Assembly (NCBI RefSeq): GCF_000317285.1
Contig: NZ_AJLN01000083.1
Location: forward strand, 1-52,362
Length of the DNA stretch: 52,362 nucleotides
Direction of reading: 5' to 3'
Source: Chlorogloeopsis fritschii PCC 6912
GTDB taxonomy: Bacteria > Cyanobacteriota > Cyanobacteriia > Cyanobacteriales > Nostocaceae
Made by a program: the position numbers and the translations under genes. Below the pieces are notes generated by a model. That model worked only from the letters and a program-made list of their open reading frames with translations, was not told the DNA's origin and ran no database searches. Shown piece after piece: positions 39,064 to 48,649 of this stretch (within the stretch, counting starts at the first letter, position 1; the number at the start of each line of letters is the position of its first letter).

Positions 39064-39603
39064 TTACAACTCAATAACAAAACTATCTCGCAGATGAAAA
39101 TCAGCTTCCGCACCTTGATGAGTTAACGCCCAATAACTCACCTCACCGTCTTTATTTTTAATAACAGTAGTAATTGCAACTTCTAGGGCTTGCTCTGCCG
39201 AGACGATTTTATCTAAATCAACATTTAGCGCCAGCGCCAAACCATCAGAGTGACTGTGGATGCTAAACGGAAGCGTCGTGAAAGCCGTTTCCTCTTGCAT
39301 ACCTTGACGGTATCCATCGAAGCGATAGACGTTCCAATGCCCGGCAGGAGAGAGGTTGAATTCCCAATACTGTTCAGAATCCTTGACGCCCAGGAAGAAC
39401 TCAAAGCAGGTGTCTTCCCACAGTTCGTGCTTTCGCGTTGGTGTATCTGATGGTGCGACTATTCTTACTTCTTCTACGTCTCCAAGTAATGCGTAGGTAA
39501 TAGTGAGTTGATTCGCATTTCTGGCGATATTGCCTGCAATTTTTAAATTCAGCAGCGACTCTGTAGAAGAAAAGGATTGCAGAGAAAATGTCTGTTCGTT
39601 CAT
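39064..39603 (-). CDS. DOMON-like domain protein
   Basis: The 179-residue protein has a beta-rich fold with WEDTCFEFFLGVKDSEQYWEFNLSPAGHWNVYRFDGYR, the signature of DOMON-like proteins that may bind a sugar or heme. It has no signal peptide, so it is likely cytosolic. Its ATG overlaps the stop of the upstream APH-type kinase gene by 4 bp (ATGA), indicating co-transcription. The pair recalls a sugar kinase and a sugar-binding protein, but that is inference. Confidence 0.85.
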   Translation of the reverse strand: MNEQTFSLQSFSSTESLLNLKIAGNIARNANQLTITYALLGDVEEVRIVAPSDTPTRKHELWEDTCFEFFLGVKDSEQYWEFNLSPAGHWNVYRFDGYRQGMQEETAFTTLPFSIHSHSDGLALALNVDLDKIVSAEQALEVAITTVIKNKDGEVSYWALTHQGAEADFHLRDSFVIEL

Positions 39604-40724
39604 TTCATATCCTGGATAATTTTGCGAATCGCTGTTTCTTGGGATTCGATACTTTCACTCAGTTTAAATTGGACAAGTGCCCTCGCCAGGTTGTGTTCTG
39701 GGTGCTTGATTTTAAAGTAGACATTTCCTGCTAAATAGTCAGCAAAAAATCTTAGCCCTAATTCAAAGGCGATGAGACGAATTGCATCGTACATATATAA
39801 ATAGTCGTTCTCAGTAAGAAACGCCTTTGCTACCGAGAGATAACCTTCGAGAATTTCCTTACATAATTCGGTATCAAAATAAACATTTCCCCACTTCTCT
39901 GTTTCTTCTCCCACTGGATTGCAGCCCGATCGCAGACAGTCACCAATATCGTAATGTACCAATCCTGGCTTAACGGTGTCGAGATCTATGACGCTAACGG
40001 CTTGATGGGTAGCAGTATCAAACATGACGTTATTAATTTTCGGATCGCCGTGCATTAAGCGCAGTGGCAGCTTGCCTTGAGCTTTTGCATCTTCAAGGAT
40101 ATGTGCCCAGACTTTGCGATCGCTAACAAACTGCAAGCAATAATTTACTTCCGGAGTTTGACGGGGGCTAGTTTTGGCCAGAACATCCTCGTAGTGCTGG
40201 AGGTAAAGTGGCGTAATGTGGAAGCCTTCGAGGGTGTCGGCAAGTTTTTCTGGGGGCAAGTCGCTGATTAAATTGTGGAACATACCCAGGGCATAGCCGA
40301 TTTCTTTGGCATATGAGCGATCGCTCATCGTATCTAAAGACTGCGAGCCTTCAATAAAGCTGATTGCCCGCCAGAAAGATCCTTCAGCATCTTTCCAGTG
40401 ATCTTGAGCATCCTTTGTTAATAGCACACGTGGCACTTCCCAACGACGACTAAGGGGAGTGCATTGTAGCCGTTTGCGAACATGCTCAGTGTAGATACGC
40501 ATATTCTGCATAATCAGTTGGGGCTGGCGAAATACCTGCGTATTGATGCGTTGCAGGACAAAATGCTGTTCCTTGGAAGAATCCAGAGATACCAAGAAGG
40601 TGTCATTGATATTGCCACTGCCAAAAGCTTGAACGTTTGTAACCTTACCTTGAAGCGTAAATTGTTCGGCTATAGCAGTAAGATTTTCTGTACCCTGTGT
40701 TTTGAGATGTTCTGTCGTATTCAT
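39600..40724 (-). CDS. APH-type small-molecule kinase (N-acetylhexosamine kinase-like)
   Basis: The 374-residue protein has the aminoglycoside-phosphotransferase fold. Motifs are AFGSGNINDTFLV in the nucleotide-binding region, LRLMHGDPKINNVMFD with the catalytic Asp, and VSVIDLDTVKPGLVHYDIGDCLRSG for metal binding. It most resembles the group including N-acetylhexosamine 1-kinase and homoserine/choline kinase-type enzymes, so a sugar or amino-alcohol is likely. The DOMON-like gene overlaps its stop. Confidence 0.87.
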   Translation of the reverse strand: MNTTEHLKTQGTENLTAIAEQFTLQGKVTNVQAFGSGNINDTFLVSLDSSKEQHFVLQRINTQVFRQPQLIMQNMRIYTEHVRKRLQCTPLSRRWEVPRVLLTKDAQDHWKDAEGSFWRAISFIEGSQSLDTMSDRSYAKEIGYALGMFHNLISDLPPEKLADTLEGFHITPLYLQHYEDVLAKTSPRQTPEVNYCLQFVSDRKVWAHILEDAKAQGKLPLRLMHGDPKINNVMFDTATHQAVSVIDLDTVKPGLVHYDIGDCLRSGCNPVGEETEKWGNVYFDTELCKEILEGYLSVAKAFLTENDYLYMYDAIRLIAFELGLRFFADYLAGNVYFKIKHPEHNLARALVQFKLSESIESQETAIRKIIQDMK

Positions 40725-40884
40725 GTTCGGAATGCACTACTCCCCACGTTATTGCACAAACGCAATTGGAGACATGGTAGCGCAAGTATTGCATTTGGTT
40801 TGTATAAAAAAAGTGAAAGTGCAAATATCTTAACGTGTATTTATCACCTAGTTTGTTTATTTAGTTTTTTTGTATATTTTTTCT

Positions 40885-40982
40885 CTTTCCCAGACTCCAG
40901 CCTGGGAAAGCATCGATTGAGGCTCCGCCTCATAATTGGAGGCGGAGCCTCCCAGTTTCCATTACCATGCAGAGCATGGTAA
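40885..40982. repeat. Three consecutive perfect hairpins
   Basis: CTTTCCCAG/CTGGGAAAG (40885-40910), GAGGCTCCGCCTC/GAGGCGGAGCCTC (40919-40951, 13 bp, 7-nt loop) and TTACCATGC/GCATGGTAA (40962-40982) follow one another. The first two form a repeat whose inverted copy lies at 36335-36381. They sit upstream of the APH-type gene and beyond the ispH stop and could act as a terminator. Confidence 0.8.
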
Positions 40983-41009
40983 TGAGAAAAAATGAGGGAT
41001 GAAATTATT

Positions 41010-42218
41010 CTAAACCACCGCCGCAGTTGTTTTTACCTCGAAAATTTTCTCAATCACATCTTCTACTACCTTATCTGGTGTAGAGGCACCAGAAGTTAAT
41101 CCGATGACAATTTTTCCATCTGGTAACCAGTTTTCTGTGATTTCTAAATTACCATTTAATAATCTGTGTTCGATGCGATTTCCAGACAAAATTCTCGCTA
41201 CACTATCAATGTGATAGGAGGGAATTCTACGCTCTACAGCAATTTGTTGTAACTGTGTAGTATTGGAGGAATTAAATCCACCAATTACTATCATTAAATC
41301 TAACTGCTTTTCCACTAACTCTAACATCGCATCTTGCCGTTCTTGTGTAGCGTCGCAGATAGTGTTGAAGCTTTGAAAGTGTTCATTTAAATTTGCTGGG
41401 CCGTATTTTTGCATCATGGTACGCTCAAACAATTTACCAATCTGCTCGGTTTCACTTTTAAGCATTGTAGTTTGGTTAGCAATCCCGACTCTTTCTAAAT
41501 CGCGATCAGGATCGAATCCTGATGAACAAGCTTTACTAAATTTAACTAAAAATTCCTCTCGATTTCCTCCATTCAAAATGTAATTAGTAACGTATTCTGC
41601 TTCTTGCAAGTTTAAAACAATTAGATATTTACCTGCAAAAGAACTTGTGGCAATTGTTTCTTCGTGCTTGTATTTACCATGAATAATGGAAGTGTATTCA
41701 TGCTTTTTATGTTTTTCAACGGTATTCCAAACTTTTGATACCCAAGGACAAGTCGTATCGACAATTTTGCAGCTTTTATCGTGAAGGAGCTGCATTTCTT
41801 CAACACTAGCCCCAAAAGCGGGCAAGATCACCACATCACCAGATTCAACTACAGAAAAGTCTTTTTTACCTGCTGTAACGGGAATAAATCCTACTTCCAT
41901 CTCCAGCATCCGCTGATTAACAGAGGGGTTGTGAATAATCTCATTAGTAATCCAGATGCGTTCTGTGGGGAACTGTTTGCGAGTTTCATATGCCATTGCC
42001 ACAGCACGCTCTACACCCCAGCAAAAGCCAAATGCTTCCGCTAGCAAAATAGTGATATTTCCACGGGTGAGTGTGTAATTATTTTCTCGTAGCTGCTGAA
42101 TTAACTGGCTTTGATATTCGGACTGTAATTGGGTAGCGACTTCTGCTTGGTGACCAAACCCTTTACGATGGTAGTGTTCTGAATGCTGAAGTGAACGTTT
42201 AAAAGCTTTGGTATCCAT
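41010..42218 (-). CDS. ispH: 4-hydroxy-3-methylbut-2-enyl diphosphate reductase IspH
   Basis: IspH is the last enzyme of the MEP pathway and makes IPP and DMAPP for carotenoids, chlorophyll side chains and quinones. The 402-residue form is the longer cyanobacterial/plant type. The three cluster-binding Cys lie in [25 protein letters not shown] and [13 protein letters not shown]. The substrate-binding His residues and [10 protein letters not shown] near the C-terminus are also present. It is a single gene on the minus strand. Confidence 0.97.
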   Translation of the reverse strand: MDTKAFKRSLQHSEHYHRKGFGHQAEVATQLQSEYQSQLIQQLRENNYTLTRGNITILLAEAFGFCWGVERAVAMAYETRKQFPTERIWITNEIIHNPSVNQRMLEMEVGFIPVTAGKKDFSVVESGDVVILPAFGASVEEMQLLHDKSCKIVDTTCPWVSKVWNTVEKHKKHEYTSIIHGKYKHEETIATSSFAGKYLIVLNLQEAEYVTNYILNGGNREEFLVKFSKACSSGFDPDRDLERVGIANQTTMLKSETEQIGKLFERTMMQKYGPANLNEHFQSFNTICDATQERQDAMLELVEKQLDLMIVIGGFNSSNTTQLQQIAVERRIPSYHIDSVARILSGNRIEHRLLNGNLEITENWLPDGKIVIGLTSGASTPDKVVEDVIEKIFEVKTTAAVV

Positions 42219-42412
42219 TGATTTTTTGTCACAATTTCGTTATTTTCATTTTCTCGTGCCATGACGCAATTGTGGTGGGGAGAAGGGAACTAAAAATCTC
42301 CACCATAGGTAAATTAGTATAAGCCAACTTCCCTACGCAATCAGAATTCCAGGCACAGGAGTAGTCTGGAGAAATTAAAAAAGTAAAACAAAAATTTTTT
42401 AAGTAGACATCG

Positions 42413-43234
42413 CTAGTTTTGCAATTTCATCTGGCTGTACAGCTGTAAGGCAGCTCTCCAGACTAGATAACCTTGAGGACTCAGGTGTAAGCCGTCGGTG
42501 GTGAGTTCAAGCCGAAGGTTACCTTGTTTGTTAGCAAATAAGGGATATAAGTCCAAATATTTGATGCCTTCTTGTTTGCCTATCGCCCGGAGTTGTTGAT
42601 TCAGCTCCTGGATGCGGCTATTGGGAATAGCTAGTAGTTTTTCTCGTCCTTCCCAAGTGGCTTCTTCTGCTCCATGCGGCAATATCGACTGAATGACAAT
42701 GTGCGTGTTGGGATGTACCTTACGTAAATAACGCACGATCTGCCGCTGATTCTCCAAAATTATCTCATCGCTGATGCCTCGAATCAGGTCATTGATACCA
42801 ATCATTACAAAAATTGTTTTCGGTTGTGTCCGATCCAATAACTCTAATCTTTTTAATAATCCAGCACTGGTTTCTCCAGAAATTCCTTGATTTAACCAAT
42901 TACTGTCTTCTGGTAATAACTCAGCTGGAAACCACAAACTCAAAGAATCTCCAGCCATTATGGCTAAAGGTTCAGGGCGATTTTGGGCAGCTACTTGGGC
43001 TTCTTTTTTGAGAATGTCTACCCACTGCTGATAATTAAGTTTATGACGAGGGCCTAACTGCGATGTCGGCTGTGCTAAATTTTCAGACTGTAGGTGATTT
43101 GGTGATATTGTCCCAAAAAAAGCAGTCACTGCCTGCTGTCGCCAAATTAGCAGGATAGCCGCTAGCAACAGGATACCGTTAGTTACTAGCAATAAAATTG
43201 CAAAGGTAGGAAAGGTTTTTGCAGGAGTAGACAC
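42413..43234 (-). CDS. SGNH/GDSL hydrolase, membrane-anchored
   Basis: The 273-residue protein has an N-terminal membrane segment (about 10-29) and the SGNH blocks GDSLS (catalytic Ser), GISGETSAG, VMIGINDLIRG (Asn) and TTDGLHLSPQGY (Asp and His). The family hydrolyses esters of lipids or acetylated sugars at the cell surface. It stands alone between ispH and the ammonium transporter genes. Confidence 0.92.
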   Translation of the reverse strand: MSTPAKTFPTFAILLLVTNGILLLAAILLIWRQQAVTAFFGTISPNHLQSENLAQPTSQLGPRHKLNYQQWVDILKKEAQVAAQNRPEPLAIMAGDSLSLWFPAELLPEDSNWLNQGISGETSAGLLKRLELLDRTQPKTIFVMIGINDLIRGISDEIILENQRQIVRYLRKVHPNTHIVIQSILPHGAEEATWEGREKLLAIPNSRIQELNQQLRAIGKQEGIKYLDLYPLFANKQGNLRLELTTDGLHLSPQGYLVWRAALQLYSQMKLQN

Positions 43235-43297
43235 GAGTAGCGATATTCATCAAAACTTTAGTATAAAATTTTATACCGTACTTGTTGATAAATCCCA

Positions 43298-44704
43298 CTA
43301 TTTGCTGCTAATACTAATGCGATCGCCAAATTCTTCGTTGTAACCTTCTTCACCATGTTCGTTGATATCCATACCTTGTACTTCTGCTTGCTCTTGAACG
43401 CGCAAACCAACTGTGGCATCAATAATTTTAAGAATGATGAAGGTGCCAACACCAGCAACTACATAGGCAACCGCAATAGCCGCCAACTCTACTAGCAATT
43501 CATTCCAATTGCCTTTTAATAAACCATCTTTTCCTGCTGCGTTGACTGTAGTGGTAGCAAATATTGCTGTTAAAATCGCACCAACTGTACCGCCAACTCC
43601 GTGTACCGGATAGGTATCTAATGCATCATCAATTTGAATCTTGTGCTTGAAGCTAACTGCATAGAAGCAGATGAATGCAGTAATGCTGCCAATTAAAATC
43701 GCTGCTAGTGGTGTTACAAATCCGGCAGCTGGAGTAATACCCACCAAACCAGCCACTGCACCTGTAGCTGCACCTACAGCAGTTGGCTTACCGCGCAATA
43801 CTTTTTCCAGAATTAACCAGGTTAATGCAGCAGCAGCAGCACTAGTATTTGTAGTGACAAAGGCGATGGTTGCTAAACCTCCAGAAGCAAGGGCACTACC
43901 AGCGTTAAAGCCAAACCAGCCAAACCACAACAAACCAGCACCTAACAGAATAAAGGGAACATTGTGAGGAGGGCTAAGGCGATTGGGATAGGTTTTACGA
44001 GGCCCTAAAACGATCGCTGCAACTAAAGCAGAAACTCCAGAACTAATATGAACTACTGTACCACCAGCAAAATCAAGTGCACCTAAACCACCATATAAGC
44101 CTAAAAATCCACCTTTTGCCCACACCATGTGAGCAAGAGGAGTGTAAATAAAAGTAGACCAAAGTAGTACAAATAAACTGTAAGCGGTAAAGCTGATCCG
44201 TTCGGCGATCGCTCCAGAAATTAAAGCTGGGGTGATAATGGCAAACATGGCTTGGAAAATCATGAATGCTTGATGTGGAATCGTTGGTGCATAGGAAACT
44301 ACATCAACAGGATTTGATCCTTTAAGATAATCTGTTAATTCTGTGCCAACACCATTCAACCCAAGCCACTGCAATCCACCGATGAAGGGGTTTCCGGGTG
44401 CAAATGCAAGGCTATAACCCCACAGAATCCACGTCACTCCCACAATCGCCATGACTACAAAGCTCATCATTAAAGTGTTGAGTACGTTACGAGAACGCAC
44501 AAATCCACCATAAAAGAAGGCGAGTGCGGGAGTCATCAACAAAACTAAAGCAGATGAAATCAATATGAATGCTGTATCTGCAGCAGTTTGAGCATTAGAA
44601 ATTGCTGCATTGACATCAACGGGTGCAGCTAGGGCATCGCCTCTCAAAATTCCACCCAGAATTAGTAGGGTAGCTGCCCCAATGAACACAACTTTTTTCA
44701 ACAC
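43298..44704 (-). CDS. amt: Ammonium transporter (Amt family), 468 aa
   Basis: Amt proteins carry ammonium across the cytoplasmic membrane. This 468-residue copy has an N-terminal signal-like segment, eleven hydrophobic segments, and the family motifs FFYGGFVRSRNVLNTLMMS, GGTVVHISSGVSALVAA, GWFGFNAGSALAS and DTYPVHGVGGTVGAI, which holds one of the pore His residues. The regulatory C-terminus ends with EEFGDRIS. A perfect GTAN8TAC palindrome lies 82 bp upstream. A second amt gene lies 0.6 kb upstream with a terminator between, so this gene probably has its own promoter. Confidence 0.96.
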   Translation of the reverse strand: MLKKVVFIGAATLLILGGILRGDALAAPVDVNAAISNAQTAADTAFILISSALVLLMTPALAFFYGGFVRSRNVLNTLMMSFVVMAIVGVTWILWGYSLAFAPGNPFIGGLQWLGLNGVGTELTDYLKGSNPVDVVSYAPTIPHQAFMIFQAMFAIITPALISGAIAERISFTAYSLFVLLWSTFIYTPLAHMVWAKGGFLGLYGGLGALDFAGGTVVHISSGVSALVAAIVLGPRKTYPNRLSPPHNVPFILLGAGLLWFGWFGFNAGSALASGGLATIAFVTTNTSAAAAALTWLILEKVLRGKPTAVGAATGAVAGLVGITPAAGFVTPLAAILIGSITAFICFYAVSFKHKIQIDDALDTYPVHGVGGTVGAILTAIFATTTVNAAGKDGLLKGNWNELLVELAAIAVAYVVAGVGTFIILKIIDATVGLRVQEQAEVQGMDINEHGEEGYNEEFGDRISISSK

Positions 44705-45220
44705 TTCCTTTGATTCCTCTGTGCCATCGTTATTAATTTATATAGCTATATAGCTTTATTTGAGTTACTTGACATATCTTTTTCTGTATTCAAAGCTACT
44801 CAAATTTAGTAAGCTTTGAAACATTTATAAAAATATACTGCTTAAGGAGTTGTTAAAGGTTAAATTATTATCTTCTTATGCAATTACCGCATTAATAATT
44901 TGTAGTAATAGCATTTGATTTTTGAAGAATTAAACTTTCATCTTTATATGTATTTATAGTATAAATAAAAACAATAATTATGTTAGCAAAAAAGGCAGAT
45001 TTGCTTAGAATCCAGTTATTTATTATAGCTTTATACACAATTAACAATTTGGTATTTACACTTAATCTGTTTTTAATTTATGTATATACTAAGTTAAGTG
45101 TTTAAGGTGAGTGAAAAGTTCGCTGTCTAATTCAGACTTGCCTAGTACCTAATTCCTAATCTCCAATCTCTTTTACACTACTTTTTGGTTTTGGAACCAC
45201 TGTGTTGTGGATCTCGTTTC
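44705..45220. promoter_or_regulatory. Upstream region of the 468-aa amt gene
   Basis: The AT-rich spacer contains the NtcA-type site and no gene. A TATAGCTATATAGC stretch near 44738-44752 lies between the site and the gene. No other signal is clear. Confidence 0.45.
44786..44799 (-). promoter_or_regulatory. NtcA-type site upstream of amt
   Basis: GTATTCAAAGCTAC matches the NtcA consensus GTA-N8-TAC perfectly. On the minus strand TCAAAT stands 22 bp downstream, near the expected -10 place but not matching TAN3T. NtcA activates ammonium transporter genes under nitrogen limitation in cyanobacteria. About a dozen perfect matches are expected by chance in a window this size, so position is the main support. 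Confidence 0.6.
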
Positions 45221-45263
45221 ATAAAAAATACCCCCTGCATGAACAGCAAAGTTCCAGGGGGTC
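45221..45263 (-). terminator. Rho-independent terminator of the 543-aa-frame amt gene
   Basis: On the minus strand ACCCCCTG (45262-45255) pairs with CAGGGGGT (45237-45230) around a 17-nt loop, followed by ATTTTTTAT. It lies about 40 bp beyond the amt stop. Confidence 0.85.
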
Positions 45264-45301
45264 AATATTTATTCAGTCTTAACAACAGAACCAATCAAAA
45301 A

Positions 45302-46903
45302 TTAAAGACTAGTAGGTAAATCTCCTGATTGTGACATACCTTTAGGGCTACCTGGTTCAGCAAATCCACCGCTACCAGCCTCTTTAAGAAATCCGCTGTA
45401 GGCTTCCATGCCGTGTTCGCCGATATCCAAGCCTTCTATCTCTTCTTGTCTAGATACTCTGATACCTAAAGTTGCCTTAAGTACGAGCCAGAAAATTGTA
45501 CTTAAAAGAACAGTCATACCGCCCACGGAAATTACACCTATGAACTGAGTAATGAACTGTCCTAAGCCACCACCGACAAATAAACCTTTTGCCGGGCCTA
45601 ATCCATCGCCGTACCAGGAGTATACACCAGGGCCAACAGCGAACAGACCAACTGCTAAAGTTCCCCAAATACCACAAACTAAGTGTACGGATGTAGCTCC
45701 AACGGGGTCATCAATTTTAATTTTGTCAAAGAAAGTGACAGAGAAAACTACTATGACTCCGGCAATTAAACCAATAATGAAGGCACTACCAATGGTGATA
45801 TAAGCACAAGGAGCTGTAACAGCAACCAAGCCAGCCAAAATACCATTGATAATCATTGAAAGATCTGGCTTGCCCAAATACAGCCAAGCTGTAACTGTAG
45901 CAGCAATTCCACCAACAGCACCTGCCATGTTAGTAGTTAAGGCAATGTGGGTAATAGCATTGGGATCTGCTGCCATTACAGAACCAGGGTTGAAACCAAA
46001 CCAGCCTAACCACAAAATCAAACAGCCTAAAGTGGCAATGCTCATGTTGTGTCCGGGAATCGCTACTATTTGCCCATCTTGATATTTACCAAGACGGGGG
46101 CCAAGAAATGCTGCTCCCATTAAAGCAGCCCAACCACCAACGGAGTGAACTACTGTAGAACCGGCAAAATCCCAAAAACCCATGTCTGCTAGCCAGCCAC
46201 CACCCCAAATCCAGTGCCCGGTGATAGCGTAAGAAATACCAACAAGTAAAAGGCTGAAAATCAGGAAGTCAACGAACTTAATACGTTCGGCAACAGCACC
46301 AGAAACAATTGTTGCCGCAGTTCCTGCGAATACCAACTGGAACAAAAACTTGGCTGCTAAGGGAACTCCTGCCCAACTCAGAGCACTGAAAACACCTTTA
46401 TAAGCATCTCCTGTAGCAGGGCTGTTATCAGCTCCTTGCAAGAAAAATCCACTTAAGCCGATAAAGTCATTACCATCGCCAAACATCAAGCCAAAACCGA
46501 TCGCCCAAAAGGCAATAGTGGCAAGAGCAAATACAATCAAGTTTTTGGCTAAAACGTTAACGGCATTTTTCTGGCGGCAAAAGCCAGTTTCTAACATACC
46601 AAAACCGGCATTCATAAAGAACACCAAAAAAGCCGCGATCGCTACCCACAAAGTGTCAAGGGCAACTTTTAGCTCTGCTGTAGTAGGGCCTGCAGCTGCC
46701 GGGGCAGGTGCTTGGGCAACCGCTGCATAACCCCAACCCAGCACAATTAGACAAGCTAAGGGAATACAAGCTTGCCAGCTGGGAGACAACAGTTTCAGAA
46801 CTCTCAAAATTTGATGGACTATCGAGTTTGAGTTTCTAGAATAGGCATTCCAACTTGATGACTGTCGCCTATTTTTTGCTTTCCATTTTTTGTGCTTTAA
46901 CAT
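45302..46903 (-). CDS. amt: Ammonium transporter (Amt family), long N-terminus
   Basis: This second Amt copy has about 533 residues. A basic N-terminal region and a signal-like segment ([20 protein letters not shown]) precede the first transport helix. Family motifs are [48 protein letters not shown] and [17 protein letters not shown] with a pore His. The start is the ATG at 46903 (MLKHKKWK), preceded by TTTGGAG; an ATG at 46933 has no such site. It differs clearly from the neighbouring amt, so the pair is not a recent duplication. Heterocystous cyanobacteria are known to cluster amt genes. Confidence 0.95.
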   Translation of the reverse strand: MLKHKKWKAKNRRQSSSWNAYSRNSNSIVHQILRVLKLLSPSWQACIPLACLIVLGWGYAAVAQAPAPAAAGPTTAELKVALDTLWVAIAAFLVFFMNAGFGMLETGFCRQKNAVNVLAKNLIVFALATIAFWAIGFGLMFGDGNDFIGLSGFFLQGADNSPATGDAYKGVFSALSWAGVPLAAKFLFQLVFAGTAATIVSGAVAERIKFVDFLIFSLLLVGISYAITGHWIWGGGWLADMGFWDFAGSTVVHSVGGWAALMGAAFLGPRLGKYQDGQIVAIPGHNMSIATLGCLILWLGWFGFNPGSVMAADPNAITHIALTTNMAGAVGGIAATVTAWLYLGKPDLSMIINGILAGLVAVTAPCAYITIGSAFIIGLIAGVIVVFSVTFFDKIKIDDPVGATSVHLVCGIWGTLAVGLFAVGPGVYSWYGDGLGPAKGLFVGGGLGQFITQFIGVISVGGMTVLLSTIFWLVLKATLGIRVSRQEEIEGLDIGEHGMEAYSGFLKEAGSGGFAEPGSPKGMSQSGDLPTSL

Positions 46904-47875
46904 CGTGCTCCAAACCGCTCTTAAGTGAATCAAAGTGCAAGAAGTAGATAGAGAACTCTCCAGAAGCTAAACCAGTGGTTATTGATATATATGGGGTTAT
47001 CTAGGCTAGCTTTTGATTAAAATTCACTGATTCTCACTTCCACTCAGCCATTGATTGAAATCCCGATCATCAAATCACCAAGTTTTTAGTCAAAATACTG
47101 GTGCTACTTCTGTTCAGGTTATGGATAGCCTTAAGAAATTATTATTATTTTTTATTATGTAATTTATTAAACAGTCAAGTATTCTTCATGGACTTTTCAA
47201 TTAACTTTAGACTCGTTAGCGTTTTTAGATTCAATTGTCAATCAGAAATCATAATAAAAAACAGCTTCATAAGTTCAAAGATTTTTGAAAGTTAGTTATT
47301 TATTATTCTGTATCTTAAAATACATATTTTGATTACAGTGACCATAGCTGTGATATGTGAATGAAGAAACAGTGTCTGTACTAATTCATTGGTAAAGGTT
47401 TCAGAATTTTAAATAAAAAGTTCAAAATAGTCTCAATTTGTAGTAAAAATACTTAATAGTTTATCTTTTGGTTGATTCGATATCAGACTAGCTGTTGGTG
47501 ATGCAGAAGATGAAGTTATGATAAAGAATTCATGAAGTAAAGTACCTGTAAATGAGGTCACTAATTCTGGTAAATAATCAAATAATTCAAAATCCAGAGT
47601 ATTTTGACTTCTCACGACTTCACTAAAACTAAGTAGAAGATATTTTCTATGAACTTTGTAGATTACAAATTAAGAAAAGGGGTTTTTCCCCCTACACCCT
47701 ACACCCCTCTTTCAAAAAGGCAGTTCTGATGATATGAGTTTCATCGCCAAGAGTGAAAGTAGAATTTTTACTGTTCCTTGTTCCCTGTTGTCGAGTTTTA
47801 AGACAGAAGGGTACCTAACTTAATAAAAAAAATTGATAGGTATGGCTTTTGAATTTCTATGAAATCGTGTTGCAT
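46904..47875. other. Long spacer between the amt gene and purE
   Basis: A perfect GTA-N8-TAC palindrome lies at 47310-47323, about 400 bp before the amt start. A minus-strand open stretch around 47433-47660 reads like a small protein but has no good start or known family. CCCCTACACCCT-type short repeats occur near 47688-47710. No other gene is visible. Confidence 0.4.
47310..47323 (-). promoter_or_regulatory. Second NtcA-type palindrome, far upstream of amt
   Basis: GTATCTTAAAATAC fits GTA-N8-TAC exactly. On the minus strand TAACTT lies 15 bp downstream, closer than the usual 20-24 bp, so a classical NtcA-activated promoter is uncertain. The distance of about 400 bp from the ATG would imply a long leader. 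Confidence 0.4.
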
Positions 47876-48394
47876 TTACATCTGATTTAAATATTGCTCA
47901 TAACCTATTTGTTCAAGTTTTCCTTGCTTTGCCATAACTGACTCACATAGGTTTTGGCGATATTGTTGCACTTTTTCTAGTAGCTCTGAACGCTCAGTTG
48001 CTAGAATTTGTATTGCTAAAAGCCCGGCATTAGTGGCATTACCGATCGCTACTGTTGCCACTGGAATACCTGCGGGCATTTGTACAATAGAATACAAAGA
48101 ATCAACTCCTTGTAAATGTCGGCTGGGAACAGGAACACCAATGACAGGAAGTGGTGTTAAAGATGCAACCATACCAGGCAAGTGAGCAGCACCACCCGCA
48201 CCAGCAATAATTACTTTTATGCCCCGTTGGTGAGCAGACTTAGCATATTCCACCATGCGTTCTGGGGTACGGTGAGCACTGACGATCGCAACTTCAGCAG
48301 CAATACCGAAATCTTCACAAACAGCGATCGCTGCTTGCATGGTAGGTAAGTCAGAATCGCTACCCATAATAATGCCGACAAGAGGTTGAGTCAT
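47876..48394 (-). CDS. purE: N5-carboxyaminoimidazole ribonucleotide mutase PurE
   Basis: PurE converts N5-CAIR to CAIR in purine synthesis. The 172-residue protein has [41 protein letters not shown] and GVPV, which cover the active site. The length is normal. It is the only minus-strand gene between the ammonium transporters and nagA, and repeats of the GGGGACAGGGGATA type precede it. Confidence 0.97.
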   Translation of the reverse strand: MTQPLVGIIMGSDSDLPTMQAAIAVCEDFGIAAEVAIVSAHRTPERMVEYAKSAHQRGIKVIIAGAGGAAHLPGMVASLTPLPVIGVPVPSRHLQGVDSLYSIVQMPAGIPVATVAIGNATNAGLLAIQILATERSELLEKVQQYRQNLCESVMAKQGKLEQIGYEQYLNQM

Positions 48395-48480
48395 AGGGAT
48401 AGGGGATAGGGGACAGGGGATAGGGGACAGGGGATAGGGGAGTGAGGGAATAAACTACTAACCACTAACCACTAACAAAT
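48395..48480. repeat. GGGGATA/GGGGACA heptamers upstream of purE
   Basis: About six heptamers GGGGATA and GGGGACA (48396-48440) are followed by ACTAACC units (about 48456-48474). They lie directly before the purE start. Confidence 0.75.
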
Positions 48481-48649
48481 GACAAAATTCTTGATTTTTT
48501 TCTTAAACTGAAAGTACTCTCCTAGCGTGTAGTTCCTATTTCTTTAGTTAAAGATAATCATCTCATTGATTGAAGTTGATTTTATCGGTTCACTATCACT
48601 AGTTAGCATCTAAAATCAGGTCAGTTTTTGCTATTTTTTTGCCAGCGCA

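Noticed and set aside
45552-46730. Plus-strand open frames inside the longer amt gene
   Set aside because: They are antisense shadows of a gene with all Amt motifs; their Pro/Ala-rich translations come from the reversed Gly/Ala-rich helices.
43298-46903. Recent duplication of the two amt genes
   Set aside because: The proteins differ in motifs, N-terminus and C-terminus along their whole length, so they are old paralogues.
47433-47660. Minus-strand small gene upstream of amt
   Set aside because: It reads fairly protein-like for about 76 codons but has only a GTG start, no ribosome-binding site and no known family.
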